Positions 15,676 through 25,075 of a stretch of DNA of 64,000 nt are shown one piece after another (position 1 is the first letter of the stretch; every line of letters begins with the position of its first letter). The stretch covers positions 158,635 to 222,634 of the forward strand of contig NZ_VTGY01000014.1 of the NCBI RefSeq assembly GCF_009729075.1, read 5' to 3'. The DNA is from Mycolicibacterium sp. CBMA 226. GTDB taxonomy: Bacteria; Actinomycetota; Actinomycetes; Mycobacteriales; Mycobacteriaceae. The notes below the pieces were generated by a model. It ran no database searches. It saw only the letters and a list, made by a program, of their open reading frames with translations, and was not told the origin of the DNA. The position numbers and the translations under genes were made by a program.

Positions 15676-16498
15676 GGGCCATATCCTGCCTGAACGTGGT
15701 TAGGCGCTGTTCAATGAGTGCGGTATCGGGCCGAACGCGCGCTGGCGGCTCGTCGCCCGAGCGCTCATCGCGGCGCTCGACGAGAGGCAATGTTCGCAGC
15801 TTGCGCTCCAGGTGCCACTGCAGGTGTGCGGCCACCAGCCCACTGGCCTGGCTGCGGTGCCCCGTCGGCGAGCCCTGCGCAAACTCCCAGTCGCCGTCGT
15901 GCAGCGCGGCCATCAGATCCAGCACACCCTGTGGCGGGGTGACCGACCCCGACGGCCGACAGTGCACGCAGACGCTGCCGCCGGCCGCGACGTGGAATGC
16001 GCGGTGCGGACCGGGCGCGGCGCAGCGCGCGCATTCGGTGATGGCCGGCGCCCAGCCGGCGATCCCCATGGCCCGCAGCAGATAGGCGTCGAGCACCAGT
16101 TCACGGGGTCGGCTGCGATCCGCGACGGCCCGCAAGGCACCGACCGTGAGCCGCTGCAGGGCCGGCATCGGGTTGCGTTCCTCACCGGCCAGCCGCTCGG
16201 CGGTCTCCAGGATGGCGCAGCCGCAGGTGTAGCGGCCGTAGTCGTTGACGATGTCGGCGGCGAACGCGTCGATGGACACCACCTGGGTGACGATGTCGAG
16301 GTTGCGGCCGGGATGCAGCTGCACGTCGATGTGGGCGAACGGCTCCAGCCGCGAGCCGAACTTGCTGCGGGTCCGCCGCACGCCCTTGGCCACCGCGCGG
16401 ACCAGTCCGTGGTCGCGGGTGAGCAGCGTCACGATCCGGTCAGCCTCGCCGAGCTTGTGCTGGCGCAGCACGACCGCTCGATCCCGGTACAACCGCAT
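15620..16498 (-). CDS. recO: DNA repair protein RecO
   Basis: RecO anneals single strands and helps load RecA with RecR. The 292-residue protein starts [27 protein letters not shown], an OB fold, followed by a helical domain with a zinc site (CARC ... CVHC at ~178-203). It is ~27 residues longer than the M. tuberculosis protein (265); the extra C-terminus lies in the 56-bp overlap with uppS and beyond the conserved end, so it is probably a recent extension by stop loss. First gene of the recO-uppS-hypothetical-Nudix run. Confidence 0.93.
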   Translation of the reverse strand: MRLYRDRAVVLRQHKLGEADRIVTLLTRDHGLVRAVAKGVRRTRSKFGSRLEPFAHIDVQLHPGRNLDIVTQVVSIDAFAADIVNDYGRYTCGCAILETAERLAGEERNPMPALQRLTVGALRAVADRSRPRELVLDAYLLRAMGIAGWAPAITECARCAAPGPHRAFHVAAGGSVCVHCRPSGSVTPPQGVLDLMAALHDGDWEFAQGSPTGHRSQASGLVAAHLQWHLERKLRTLPLVERRDERSGDEPPARVRPDTALIEQRLTTFRQDMAHGTQPGAQDQLSAAAAGA

Positions 16499-16551
16499 CG
16501 GGCGATTCTCCCATCGCGGACCGACAACTTCCGTTAGGCAGCGCCGGGCGA

Positions 16552-18012
16552 ATGGTCACCACTATTCTCGGAATCGCCATGGCTAGCCTTCCAAGACCGT
16601 CCGCTCCGCCCCGATTCCCGACTCTGACCCAGCAGTTGTACCGGCTCGCGAGCGGCGCGGTGACATCACAGCAGATCGTGCGACAGTCGCTCGACGCCAT
16701 CACGGCCAGTCAACTCGAGCTCAATGCGTTCCGGGTGGTCTTCACCGAACAGGCGCTCGTCGACGCCGCCGAGGCTGACCGTAAAAGGGCTGCCGGACAA
16801 CAACTTCCACTGCTCGGAATACCGATCGCGATCAAGGACGACGTCGACGTCGCGGGGGTACCCACCCGGTTCGGCACCGACGGCGACGTGCGCCCGGCAA
16901 CGGCGGACGCCGAGGTGGTGCGCCGGCTGAAGGCGGCCGGCGCCGTGATCGTCGGCAAGACCAACACCTGCGAACTCGGCCAGTGGCCGTTCACCAGCGG
17001 CCCCGGTTTCGGGCACACCCGCAACCCCTGGTCGCGCGGACACACCCCGGGTGGGTCATCGGGCGGGAGCGCCACGGCCGTCGCAGCCGGATTGGTCACC
17101 GCCGCAATCGGATCCGACGGAGCCGGCAGCGTCCGGATCCCGGCCGCCTGGACCCACCTGGTCGGAATCAAACCGCAGCGCGGACGGATCTCCACCTGGC
17201 CGCTACCGGAGGCGTTCAACGGCATCACCGTCAACGGGGTGCTGGCCCGCACCGTCGCCGACGCGGCGCTGGTTCTCGACGCGGCATCCGGCAACGCCGA
17301 CGGCGACCTGCACAAGCCGGCACCCATCGCGGCGGCCGAGGCCGTCGGGCGGGCGCCCGGACCGCTGCGTATCGCGTTGTCGACCAAGTTCCCATTCACC
17401 CTGTTCCCGGCGCGGTTGCATCCGGAGATCCGATCGGCGCTGAACACCGTTGCGGGACAACTGAATGAGCTCGGGCATACGGTCCGGCCCGACGATCCCG
17501 AGTACGGGCGGCAGCTGTCGCTGGATTTCCTCGCCCGCTCCACGACGGGACTCGCCGAATGGCGTGACCGGGTAGGACCCGATGTGACCCTCGACCGTCG
17601 CACGCGGGCCAACATCCGGACCGGGTGGCTGCTGTCGGAGCACGCGCTGCGCGAGGCACGGCGACGCGAAGCCGCCCATCAGCGCCGGATCGGCTGGATT
17701 TTCAACCTGTACGACGTGGTGCTGGCGCCGACCACCGCGCAGCCGCCGCCATTGATCGACGCCTTCGACCGGCTCGGCAGCACGGCCACCGACCGTGCCA
17801 TGATCGCGGCCTGCCCGGTGTGCTGGCCGTGGAACGCGCTCGGCTGGCCGTCCATCAACATCCCGGCGGGCTTCACCTCCGACGGGCTGCCCATCGGTCT
17901 GCAGCTCATGGGGCCCGAGGGCAGCGAGCCGCTCCTGATCTCGCTGGCCGCCAGCCTCGAAGCGATCAGCGGCTGGGCCACCAAACAGCCCGAGAACTGG
18001 TGGGCCGTTTAA
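16552..18012 (+). CDS. amiA2: Amidase (amidase-signature family)
   Basis: A 486-residue amidase-signature hydrolase. The Ser-cisSer-Lys triad is visible: Lys in IPIAIKDDVDVAG, and GGSSGGSATAVAAGL with the following IGSDGAGSVRIPAAWTHLVGIKP containing the nucleophile Ser. Start could be ATG 16552 or the ATG ten codons on. The family hydrolyses short-chain amides; the physiological substrate is unknown. Location between recO and era corresponds to amiA2 (Rv2363). The stop overlaps the convergent era stop by 4 bp. Confidence 0.9.
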   Translation: MVTTILGIAMASLPRPSAPPRFPTLTQQLYRLASGAVTSQQIVRQSLDAITASQLELNAFRVVFTEQALVDAAEADRKRAAGQQLPLLGIPIAIKDDVDVAGVPTRFGTDGDVRPATADAEVVRRLKAAGAVIVGKTNTCELGQWPFTSGPGFGHTRNPWSRGHTPGGSSGGSATAVAAGLVTAAIGSDGAGSVRIPAAWTHLVGIKPQRGRISTWPLPEAFNGITVNGVLARTVADAALVLDAASGNADGDLHKPAPIAAAEAVGRAPGPLRIALSTKFPFTLFPARLHPEIRSALNTVAGQLNELGHTVRPDDPEYGRQLSLDFLARSTTGLAEWRDRVGPDVTLDRRTRANIRTGWLLSEHALREARRREAAHQRRIGWIFNLYDVVLAPTTAQPPPLIDAFDRLGSTATDRAMIAACPVCWPWNALGWPSINIPAGFTSDGLPIGLQLMGPEGSEPLLISLAASLEAISGWATKQPENWWAV

Positions 18013-18923
18013 AAGCCGAGCTTGCCAAGCTGTTTCGGGTCGCGCTGCCAGTTCTTGGCGATCTTCACCCGCAGGTTCAGATACACCTTGGTGCCGAGCA
18101 GCTTCTCGATCTGGGTCCGCGCCGCGGTGCCGACCTCGCGCAGCCGCGAACCGCCCTTGCCGATCACGATGCCCTTCTGGCTATCGCGCTCGACATAGAT
18201 GATGGCGTGGATATCGCACATCTCGCCCTGCTCCGGGGTGCGCCCTTCGCGCTCGGTGAACTCCTCGATGACCACCGCCAGCGAGTGCGGCAGCTCGTCG
18301 CGGACACCTTCCAGCGCGGCTTCCCGGATGAGCTCGGCGATGAGCACTTCCTCGGGTTCGTCGGTGAGTTCGCCGTCCGGATAGAACGCCGGTCCCGGCG
18401 GCAGCTTGCTGGCCAGCACGTCGATCAGGACGTCGACCTGTTCACCCGCGACAGCGGACACCGGCACGATCTCCGCATTGCCCTCGGTGAGCTCACTGAC
18501 CGCCAGCAGCTGCGCCGCCACGCGGTCACGCGGCACCTTGTCGGTCTTGGTGACGACCACCAGCAGCGTGGTTCTCGGTGCGACGGCACGGATCTGCTGG
18601 TAGATCCAGCGGTCGCCGGGCCCGATGGCCTCGTCCGCGGGGATGCACAGGCAGATGATGTCGACCTCGGAGTAGGTGTCCTTGACCAGTTCGTTGAGCC
18701 GCTGTCCGAGCAGCGTGCGCGGCCGGTGCAGACCTGGCGTGTCCACCAGGATGATCTGGAAGTCCTCGCGGTGCACGATGCCGCGGATGGTGTGCCGGGT
18801 GGTCTGCGGCCGATTGGACGTGATCGCGACCTTGGTGCCGACGAGCGCGTTGGTCAGCGTCGATTTGCCGGTGTTCGGCCGGCCGACCAAACAGACGAAG
18901 CCGGAATGGAATTCGTCACTCAT
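18009..18923 (-). CDS. era: GTPase Era
   Basis: GTPase needed for 30S ribosome maturation, with 16S rRNA binding through a C-terminal KH domain. The start ATG 18923 has AGAAGGAG upstream and gives 304 residues. G1 is [10 protein letters not shown]3 DTPGLHRP, G4 TKTD, and the KH region ends [24 protein letters not shown]. It overlaps the end of the corC-like gene by 8 bp, so is co-translated with it; it is the last gene of the phoH-ybeY-corC-era operon. Confidence 0.96.
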   Translation of the reverse strand: MSDEFHSGFVCLVGRPNTGKSTLTNALVGTKVAITSNRPQTTRHTIRGIVHREDFQIILVDTPGLHRPRTLLGQRLNELVKDTYSEVDIICLCIPADEAIGPGDRWIYQQIRAVAPRTTLLVVVTKTDKVPRDRVAAQLLAVSELTEGNAEIVPVSAVAGEQVDVLIDVLASKLPPGPAFYPDGELTDEPEEVLIAELIREAALEGVRDELPHSLAVVIEEFTEREGRTPEQGEMCDIHAIIYVERDSQKGIVIGKGGSRLREVGTAARTQIEKLLGTKVYLNLRVKIAKNWQRDPKQLGKLGF

Positions 18924-20256
18924 CGGGTTCTCCTTCTTCAACGTCCTCAGTGGGTTCCGGCTCGACGGGGATCACCAGCACGGTGCCGATCCGGACGCGG
19001 CCACGATGGTCCCGGCCGCCTTCGGCCCGTAACTGCAGGGTTGCCGGATACTGGGACCGATGCGACGGGAACGACACCCGGACCTCCGCCCCCGGTAGTG
19101 GCACGCGTCCCAACTCGTGCGCCAGGAGCCCGCCGACGGTGTCCACGTCCAGGTCATCCTCGACGTCGAAGCCGCACAATTCGGCCAGATCCTCCAGCGG
19201 CAACCGCGATGACACCCGAAACCGGTTGTCGCCCAGTTCTTCCACCGGCAGCACTTCGTCGGTGTCATACTCGTCGGCGATCTCACCGACGATCTCCTCC
19301 AGCACGTCCTCGATCGACACCAGTCCGGCGATCGCGCCGTATTCGTCGACCAGCAAGGCCATGTGGTTCCGGGTGCGCTGCATCTCGCTGAGCAGCGCGT
19401 CGAGCGGTTTGGAGTCCGGCATGAACACCGCGGGACGCATCACCTCGGCCACTTTGGTCTCGTGGCCGCCGTCGGTGGAGTTGTATGTCTGCTCCACAAG
19501 ATCTTTGAGGTAGACGACGCCGACGACGTCGTCGACGTTCTCCCCGATGACCGGCATGCGGGAGTGCCCGCTGCGCACCGCCAGCGACGTCGCCTGCCCG
19601 GCAGACTTGTCGCTCTCGATCCACACCATCTCGGTACGGGGCACCATCACCTCGCGCGCCGGGGTGTCACCAAGTTCGAAGACGGACTTGATCATTCGCC
19701 GTTCCTCGGCGGCCACGACACCACGCTGCTGCGCCAGATCGACGACCTCGAGCAACTCGATTTCCGATGCGAACGGCCCATTGCGGAAACCCCGGCCCGG
19801 CGTCAGCGCGTTGCCGATGAGGACCAGCAGCCGGCTGATCGGGGTCAGCAGCACCGAGATCACCTGCAGCGGAAGCGCGGACAGCAGTGAGATGGAATAG
19901 GCGTTCTGCCGTCCCACGGTGCGCGGGCCGACACCGATGGCGACGAAGCTGACCACCACCATGATGGCCGCGGCGGACACCAGTGCCCAACCGCGCGTCA
20001 TCAGCTCGTCGAGGTAGTCGACCAGCAGGACGGTCGCCGATGCCTCGCAGATAACCCGCAGCAGCACAACCAGATTGACGTACTGCGGCCGGTTCCGCAC
20101 GATCTTCGCCAGCCGCACCGCACCGGGCCGCTCATCGCGGATCAGCTCATCGACGCGGGCGATGGAGACGGTGTTGATGGCGGCATCGATGGCCGCGAAC
20201 AGCCCGCCGACCACGACGAGCACTATGGCGCCGATCAGCGGCGTCAACCCGGTCAC
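18916..20256 (-). CDS. CNNM/CorC-type membrane protein with CBS domains
   Basis: The 446-residue product starts at GTG 20256, overlapping the ybeY stop by 4 bp (GTGA). N-terminal DUF21/CNNM domain with four membrane segments (about residues 3-165), then a pair of CBS domains (about 195-330; [25 protein letters not shown] and [30 protein letters not shown]) and a C-terminal CorC/HlyC transporter-associated domain (about 350-430). The acidic tail ends [15 protein letters not shown]. Family members are linked to Mg2+/Co2+ efflux or homeostasis. Corresponds to Rv2366c. Confidence 0.93.
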   Translation of the reverse strand: MTGLTPLIGAIVLVVVGGLFAAIDAAINTVSIARVDELIRDERPGAVRLAKIVRNRPQYVNLVVLLRVICEASATVLLVDYLDELMTRGWALVSAAAIMVVVSFVAIGVGPRTVGRQNAYSISLLSALPLQVISVLLTPISRLLVLIGNALTPGRGFRNGPFASEIELLEVVDLAQQRGVVAAEERRMIKSVFELGDTPAREVMVPRTEMVWIESDKSAGQATSLAVRSGHSRMPVIGENVDDVVGVVYLKDLVEQTYNSTDGGHETKVAEVMRPAVFMPDSKPLDALLSEMQRTRNHMALLVDEYGAIAGLVSIEDVLEEIVGEIADEYDTDEVLPVEELGDNRFRVSSRLPLEDLAELCGFDVEDDLDVDTVGGLLAHELGRVPLPGAEVRVSFPSHRSQYPATLQLRAEGGRDHRGRVRIGTVLVIPVEPEPTEDVEEGEPDE

Positions 20257-20789
20257 GGTTCGTCGAAGTACCGCGACTTGTCGAGCAGCCGGCGGTCTTT
20301 CTCGGTCTGCCGATCCTTGTGGTAGGCGTGCACCTGGTCGGCAACCCACTCTTCGAGCAACTGACGCTGCAGGTCGAACATCTCTTTTTCTTCGTCCGGC
20401 TCGGCGTGGTCGTAGCCCAGCAGGTGCAGCACGCCGTGCACGGTCAGCAGCGCCAGCTCGTGGCCCAGCGAATGCCCAGCTGCCTCAGCTTGATTCGCGG
20501 CGAACTCGGGACACAGCACGATGTCGCCGAGCATCGACGGCCCGGGCTCGGGCGCATCCGGGCGCCCACCGGGCTCGAGCTCGTCCATCGGGAAACTCAT
20601 GACGTCGGTGGGGCCGGGCAGGTCCATCCACCGCATGTGCAGATCAGCCATGGCCGACTGGTCGACCAGCACCATCGAGAGTTCAGCAGCCGGGTTGACA
20701 TCCATCTTGGAGATGACGAACCGCGCCACACTGATCAGCTCGTCTTCGGATACGTCGATCCCCGACTCGTTGGAAACCTCGACCGTCAC
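20253..20789 (-). CDS. ybeY: rRNA maturation endoribonuclease YbeY
   Basis: Single-strand endoribonuclease involved in 16S rRNA 3' processing and ribosome quality control. The 178-residue protein carries the metal triad H-x3-H-x5-H in [11 protein letters not shown] (about residues 118-128) and the conserved DVMSFP segment. It starts 5 bp after the phoH stop and overlaps the corC-like start, so phoH, ybeY, corC-like and era form one operon, as in many actinobacteria. Confidence 0.95.
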   Translation of the reverse strand: MTVEVSNESGIDVSEDELISVARFVISKMDVNPAAELSMVLVDQSAMADLHMRWMDLPGPTDVMSFPMDELEPGGRPDAPEPGPSMLGDIVLCPEFAANQAEAAGHSLGHELALLTVHGVLHLLGYDHAEPDEEKEMFDLQRQLLEEWVADQVHAYHKDRQTEKDRRLLDKSRYFDEP

Positions 20790-20793
20790 CCCG

Positions 20794-21855
20794 TCACCGC
20801 CTCGTCCGGCCGCTGGCGCGTCGGTGCGCTCGGTTGGCCAGACCGTGCTCGCTCACTTTGGCTTCCGCTGCTTCGTACGCATCGACGATCTCCGATACCA
20901 GCTTGTGGCGCACCACATCTGCACTCGTGAGCTCGGCGATGTCGATGTCCTCGATGCCGTCGAGGACATCGATTGCGGTCCGCAGTCCCGAGGTCTGGCC
21001 GCCCGGCAGGTCGATCTGGGTGACGTCACCGGTCACCACGATCTTGGAGCCAAAGCCCAAGCGGGTCAGGAACATCTTCATCTGCTCGGCCGTAGTGTTC
21101 TGCGCCTCGTCGAGAATGATGAAGGCGTCGTTGAGGCTCCGGCCCCGCATGAAGGCCAGCGGCGCAACCTCGATCACCCCGGCCGCCATGAGCTTCGGGA
21201 TCATCTCGGCGTCCATCATGTCGTGCAGCGCGTCGTACAGCGGCCGCAGATACGGGTCGATCTTCTCGTTCAGGGTGCCCGGCAGGAAGCCGAGGCGCTC
21301 CCCCGCTTCGACGGCGGGCCGCGTCAGGATGATGCGGCTGACCTGCTTGGTCTGTAATGCGCTGACAGCCTTGGCCATTGCCAGGTAGGTCTTGCCGGTA
21401 CCGGCGGGGCCGATGCCGAAGACGATGGTGTGCGCGTCGATCGCGTCGACGTAGCGCTTCTGGTTCAGGGTCTTGGGCCGGATGGTCTTGCCGCGCCGCG
21501 ACAGGATGTCCAGCGTCAGCACTTGCGCCGGTGACTCGGTGTCGGCGCCGTCGAGCATGCCCACGCTGCGGCGGACGACGTCCGGGGTCAGCGACTGGCC
21601 ACCGGCTGCGATCGCGATCAGCTCACTGACGACGCGCTCGGCCATGGCCACATCAGCAGGCCGGCCGGCGATCGACACCGAGTTGCCACGGACGTGGATG
21701 TCAGCCGCGAGCAGATTCTCCAGAGCTCGCAGATTCTCGTCGGCTGAGCCGAGCAGGCCCACCACAAGATCAGGCGGAACGGTGATGCTGCTTCGAACCG
21801 ACGGGTCGAGCTCCGGGGAGCGCGACGCGGCGGCGTTCGTATCGCGGGGCGTCAC
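20794..21855 (-). CDS. phoH: PhoH-like ATPase/helicase
   Basis: The 353-residue protein has an N-terminal KH-like part (about residues 25-110) and a PhoH P-loop ATPase with Walker [16 protein letters not shown] (~150) and Walker B-like [23 protein letters not shown]. PhoH proteins are RNA helicase-type ATPases connected to RNA metabolism; their location before ybeY supports a role with rRNA processing. First gene of the ybeY-corC-era operon. Confidence 0.94.
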   Translation of the reverse strand: MTPRDTNAAASRSPELDPSVRSSITVPPDLVVGLLGSADENLRALENLLAADIHVRGNSVSIAGRPADVAMAERVVSELIAIAAGGQSLTPDVVRRSVGMLDGADTESPAQVLTLDILSRRGKTIRPKTLNQKRYVDAIDAHTIVFGIGPAGTGKTYLAMAKAVSALQTKQVSRIILTRPAVEAGERLGFLPGTLNEKIDPYLRPLYDALHDMMDAEMIPKLMAAGVIEVAPLAFMRGRSLNDAFIILDEAQNTTAEQMKMFLTRLGFGSKIVVTGDVTQIDLPGGQTSGLRTAIDVLDGIEDIDIAELTSADVVRHKLVSEIVDAYEAAEAKVSEHGLANRAHRRASGRTRR

Positions 21856-21948
21856 GTGGTTTTCGATGCCTGCTTTCTTGGGTCGAGCTGAGGATCACAT
21901 TCTACCGCCGGGCCGATGGCACGCCCAACGAGTTGGCTGGTCACGCAA

Positions 21949-21981
21949 CCGCGGGCGGTACCTATCCGGTACCGCCCGCGG
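21949..21981. terminator. 14-bp GC-rich hairpin
   Basis: A perfect 14-bp stem (CCGCGGGCGGTACC with its complement) and a 5-nt loop TATCC lie 23 bp past the stop of the small secreted protein gene and 94 bp upstream of phoH. No U-tract. It should separate the two minus-strand genes. Confidence 0.6.
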
Positions 21982-22003
21982 GTTACGTAGCTGTTGTCGC
22001 CGA

Positions 22004-22219
22004 TTACCGGCTCTGGTGGACGTCGGTGTCGACCTTGGGCGACTTGGCGCCCTGGTGGACGTCGTCCAGCCAGTTCAGGTGATCAACCCCCGTGGGCGCG
22101 ACCGTTGCCTGGAGCCCTGTCGGTACTGGCCCGATGGCGGCCACGGCGGGAACGGCGAACCCCATGGCGCCGGCGGCCAATCCACCGGCGATAACTGCTG
22201 CAATTCCGAAATTCTTCAT
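22004..22219 (-). CDS. Small secreted peptide
   Basis: The 71-residue precursor MKNFGIAAVIAGGLAAGAMG... has a typical Sec signal with a probable cut after AVPAVAA (about residue 28). The mature ~43 residues are acidic/His-containing (GVDHLNWLDDVHQGAKSPKVDTDVHQSR), with no cysteine. No family is recognised. It is divergent from the esp-like operon and shares its AT-rich upstream region, so common regulation is possible. Confidence 0.65.
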   Translation of the reverse strand: MKNFGIAAVIAGGLAAGAMGFAVPAVAAIGPVPTGLQATVAPTGVDHLNWLDDVHQGAKSPKVDTDVHQSR

Positions 22220-22281
22220 GGTGAGTTCCCCTTCACGTCTTCTGTCCGTCTTTGTTCCCCAGCGGCCCGAGCCGCTGTGAC

Positions 22282-22346
22282 ATTGATGTAAACAGGCAGG
22301 TCAAGAGATTAATTCCGCTGGCAGGAAATTGATGTTTACTGGCAGG
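22282..22346. repeat. Direct repeats in the esp-like operon upstream region
   Basis: ATTGATGTAAACAGGCAGG (22282-22300) and ATTGATGTTTACTGGCAGG (22328-22346) agree at 16 of 19 bases, 46 bp apart, with an extra CTGGCAGG at 22318-22325. The stretch 22220-22495 has no gene and is the most AT-rich part of this neighbourhood, so these are candidate regulator sites. Confidence 0.55.
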
Positions 22347-22495
22347 AATTGCTGTAACCCAAGCCACATGGTTCGCCCCTTCCAGCCACCCTACGAAGTT
22401 CCGAATTAGCGCAATGCAGGGGTGTTCGCCGCTGTTAGGCTCGAATTCACCGGCGAGGGTCCGCCGAGGGGATGAGGAATCGGGGAGGGTTCTGC

Positions 22496-24157
22496 ATGGT
22501 CAGGGGTCGCGGTCATCATCACGGCGGATCCGGTCATTCGCCGACTCCCCACACTCCGTCGACCCGCGGCCCACGGGACCATTCGCGCCGGGGTGGCGAC
22601 GACCACAACGGTAATTCACATCGACACGGCGACGATCACAACGGCAACTCACACCGACGCGACCACGACGGCGGTGATACCCCGAGCCTCGGCGAGAAGA
22701 TCAACGACATCCTCGACAAGGCCAACGGCGTATTGGACACCGCCTCGGACATCGCGGACAACGTCAAGAAGCTGATGGAAGGCGACCCGATGGGCGCCGT
22801 CGGGCTGCTCAGCGACGCCGGCAACGTCGCACAGATGCTGCTGCCCGAGGCGGCGGCCACCCCCATCATCGAAGGCGGGATGATCGGGCTGCAGCTGGCG
22901 GGACTCGGCTTCGGTATCGGAGACCCCGATACCGGGGAATCGTTCTCGGACGGCGCCGAGCTCTTTCAGGCCGCTGGCGATGGACTCAGCAGCGCCTATC
23001 CGAACGTGTGGCAAGGCAGCGGTTCCTCGGCCTACTCCAACCGGAACGCTGAGCAGATCGGCAGCGCCGAACGGCTGCTACAGGCCGACAACCTCGTCGT
23101 CCAGATCCTGAGCGCCGAAGCCGAGCAGGTAGACGCCGGACGCCAGCAGATGGACAACATCGCCACCTGCCTCGGCGCGATGATCCCCGTCTGCCTGGCA
23201 CTGGAGGCGACGGTCATCGGCGCCCCGGAGTCGCTGGCGCTGCAGGCGACATCCGTCGCCGTCGCAGCCGCGGCCTCCGCCGTGACGATGAACAACATGC
23301 TGGCTCAATCATCAAGCAATGCAGGGAAATTGAGCCAGGCAACGAGCATGTACCAGAGCGCGTCGCACGCCCCGCCGCTGAGCACCATGCCGCCACCCGC
23401 GAAAAAGCCGGGGGACGGACCAGATTTCGGCAACAGCGATCCCAACGCGCCGGGCAACCCGAACCAGCCCGGGAAGCCGGGACCGGGTTCGCCGTCCGGG
23501 CCGCCCACCGGCGCTCCGCCGCCCGGTACCGGCAACCCCACCGGTAACGGGCCCGGGACCGGGACCGGCACCGGTGGCGGTGGTGGTTCGGGCAGCGGCT
23601 CCGGTGGCGGATCGGGATCCGGTGGCGGCGGCACACCGAGCACGCCGAGCATGCCGAAGGTGCCCGAGATGCCTTCGGCCCCGGCGGCATCGGGTGCGGG
23701 CACGGGCGCCGGTGCCGGCATGGGCGGAATGCCGTCCCTGCCCCAGATGGGCGGCGGCTCCGGCTCCGGCGGCGGAGGCGGCGGGCTGCTGGGTACCCTC
23801 GCCGGTCTCGCGGGCCAGGTGGCGCAAGCCGCGACGCAGGCGGCTCAGGCAGCGCAGCAGGGCAAGCAGGACCCGGGCGCACAGGATCCGAACGCGCCCG
23901 GCCAAGACAAAGACGGTGACGGTAAACCGGATGCCCCGGCCACCGACCCCAGTGCCCAACCCGCGGACCAACATCCGCCGGGTGCGGCGGGCGGGACGGA
24001 GTCCGCTGCGGGACGTGCACCCATCCAGGTGTCGTTCGACGACGGCGCCCATCACGTCGAGGTGGCCGTCGATCCGGACACCGCAAAGGGTCCCGTCCAC
24101 GTGAGCCTCGATCCGGCGAATCCCACTGCGCCACCGCGCATCACCACCGAAACCTAG
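22496..24157 (+). CDS. EspA/EspE-like ESX secretion-associated protein with His-rich N-terminus
   Basis: Start ATG 22496 is six bases after GGGGAGGG. The 553-residue product has (i) a His/Gly/Asp-rich first ~65 residues with two copies of DDHNGNSHR, (ii) an EspA/EspE domain (about residues 65-290) whose WXG turn is NVWQGSGSSAYSNRN (Trp172), with hydrophobic helices after it (MIPVCLALEATVIGAPESLAL), (iii) a long Pro/Gly/Ser-rich segment (about 300-480), and (iv) a conserved-looking C-terminus (PIQVSFDDGAHHVEVAVDPD). EspA/EspE proteins are exported by ESX-1 together with an EspC/EspF partner, which follows directly here. No ESX core gene is in the window. Confidence 0.8.
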   Translation: MVRGRGHHHGGSGHSPTPHTPSTRGPRDHSRRGGDDHNGNSHRHGDDHNGNSHRRDHDGGDTPSLGEKINDILDKANGVLDTASDIADNVKKLMEGDPMGAVGLLSDAGNVAQMLLPEAAATPIIEGGMIGLQLAGLGFGIGDPDTGESFSDGAELFQAAGDGLSSAYPNVWQGSGSSAYSNRNAEQIGSAERLLQADNLVVQILSAEAEQVDAGRQQMDNIATCLGAMIPVCLALEATVIGAPESLALQATSVAVAAAASAVTMNNMLAQSSSNAGKLSQATSMYQSASHAPPLSTMPPPAKKPGDGPDFGNSDPNAPGNPNQPGKPGPGSPSGPPTGAPPPGTGNPTGNGPGTGTGTGGGGGSGSGSGGGSGSGGGGTPSTPSMPKVPEMPSAPAASGAGTGAGAGMGGMPSLPQMGGGSGSGGGGGGLLGTLAGLAGQVAQAATQAAQAAQQGKQDPGAQDPNAPGQDKDGDGKPDAPATDPSAQPADQHPPGAAGGTESAAGRAPIQVSFDDGAHHVEVAVDPDTAKGPVHVSLDPANPTAPPRITTET

Positions 24158-24178
24158 TCTTTCCGAGAGGAGCAACAC

Positions 24179-24493
24179 ATGGCCGGCAAACTCCACGTCG
24201 AGACCTCAGAGCTGCGCGAACTGTCCACCAAACAAGATGATGCTGCCGCTACGTTCAGCGCTGCCGGCAACACCACGTCGTACGTAGAGGTCAAGGTGCT
24301 CGCGACGCACGGGCCGTTGTGCATGTCGACGCAGTCCGCTCTCAGCGCCGCGAACAACGCACGCAAGGCCGCCAGCGAGCAGATGATGAACAAGTCACGC
24401 AACCTGGCCTCGAATCTCACCAAGGCGGCATCGCAATACGATCAGACCGATTCGCAGGAAGGCGCCAGCCTCAGCAAGCAGATGCAGATCTGA
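24179..24493 (+). CDS. EspC/EspF-like type VII secretion partner protein
   Basis: A 104-residue helical protein that fits the EspC family (DUF2580): MAGKLHVETSELRELSTKQDDAAATF, then the hallmark ATHGP (about residues 41-45; EspC and EspF have ITHGP/LTHGS at this place), followed by two helices. EspC forms secreted complexes or filaments with EspA. The ribosome binding site GAGAGGAG lies 7 bases before ATG 24179. The gene is 21 bp after the EspA-like gene and 3 bp before the EspD-like gene, giving the order espA-espC-espD of the M. tuberculosis operon. Confidence 0.82.
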   Translation: MAGKLHVETSELRELSTKQDDAAATFSAAGNTTSYVEVKVLATHGPLCMSTQSALSAANNARKAASEQMMNKSRNLASNLTKAASQYDQTDSQEGASLSKQMQI

Positions 24494-24496
24494 TCG

Positions 24497-25075
24497 ATGT
24501 CAGACCATTCTTGGGACGACCACGACGACGAGCATCCCGCGGAAGCCGAGGGCACGCTCGACTATTTCGCCACCGACGCCGATGACGAAACCGACCAGGA
24601 CGACTCGGGTCTCGATCAGCTGGTGACGTCGGACGACGAGGTGCACCCCGACGAGACGGCCGGCTCTTACGCGGACGCGATGGAACCGGCCGCCGACACC
24701 GCGGCGGACGACGACGAAACGCACGACACCGATGCGCCGCGGGTCGTGGTGTTCGCGGTGTCCGATCCCGCTGGCAATGTCACAGCCGAGGCATCCATCG
24801 CCGGATCCATCCAGCGGATCAAGCTCGCCTCGAAGGCGTCCGCGGTGACCGAGACCGAACTCACCCGCAGCATCTTGGCGACGGCGAAGCTCGCAAACAT
24901 GAAGGGCCGTGCGGTGCAGCGGGCACTCATCGAAGGCGTCCTCGCGGCCGAAGGGCTCGACGACGAGCGCGTCGAGACCATCATCGAGACCAACGCGCCT
25001 GACCTGCCGACGGCCCGGCAAGCCGACCAAGCAGTCGCCGAGGCCCAGGCGGCATACCTGCGCGGCGAGTACTAG
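24497..25075 (+). CDS. EspD/EspH-like YbaB-fold protein
   Basis: The 192-residue protein has a very acidic, disordered first ~80 residues and then a YbaB-like domain, [57 protein letters not shown]. EspD has the same arrangement (IALFTVTNPPRTVSVS ... LASEILVIADLARQKA, recalled), so I assign it as EspD/EspH-like. EspD stabilises EspA and EspC. The C-terminal region is helical ([20 protein letters not shown]). Last gene of the operon; its stop overlaps the convergent rsmE stop by 4 bp. Confidence 0.78.
   Translation: MSDHSWDDHDDEHPAEAEGTLDYFATDADDETDQDDSGLDQLVTSDDEVHPDETAGSYADAMEPAADTAADDDETHDTDAPRVVVFAVSDPAGNVTAEASIAGSIQRIKLASKASAVTETELTRSILATAKLANMKGRAVQRALIEGVLAAEGLDDERVETIIETNAPDLPTARQADQAVAEAQAAYLRGEY

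Noticed and set aside
22593..22690. CRISPR-like repeats in the His-rich coding part
   Set aside because: Two codon-level repeats inside an open frame, no spacers; they encode DDHNGNSHR twice.
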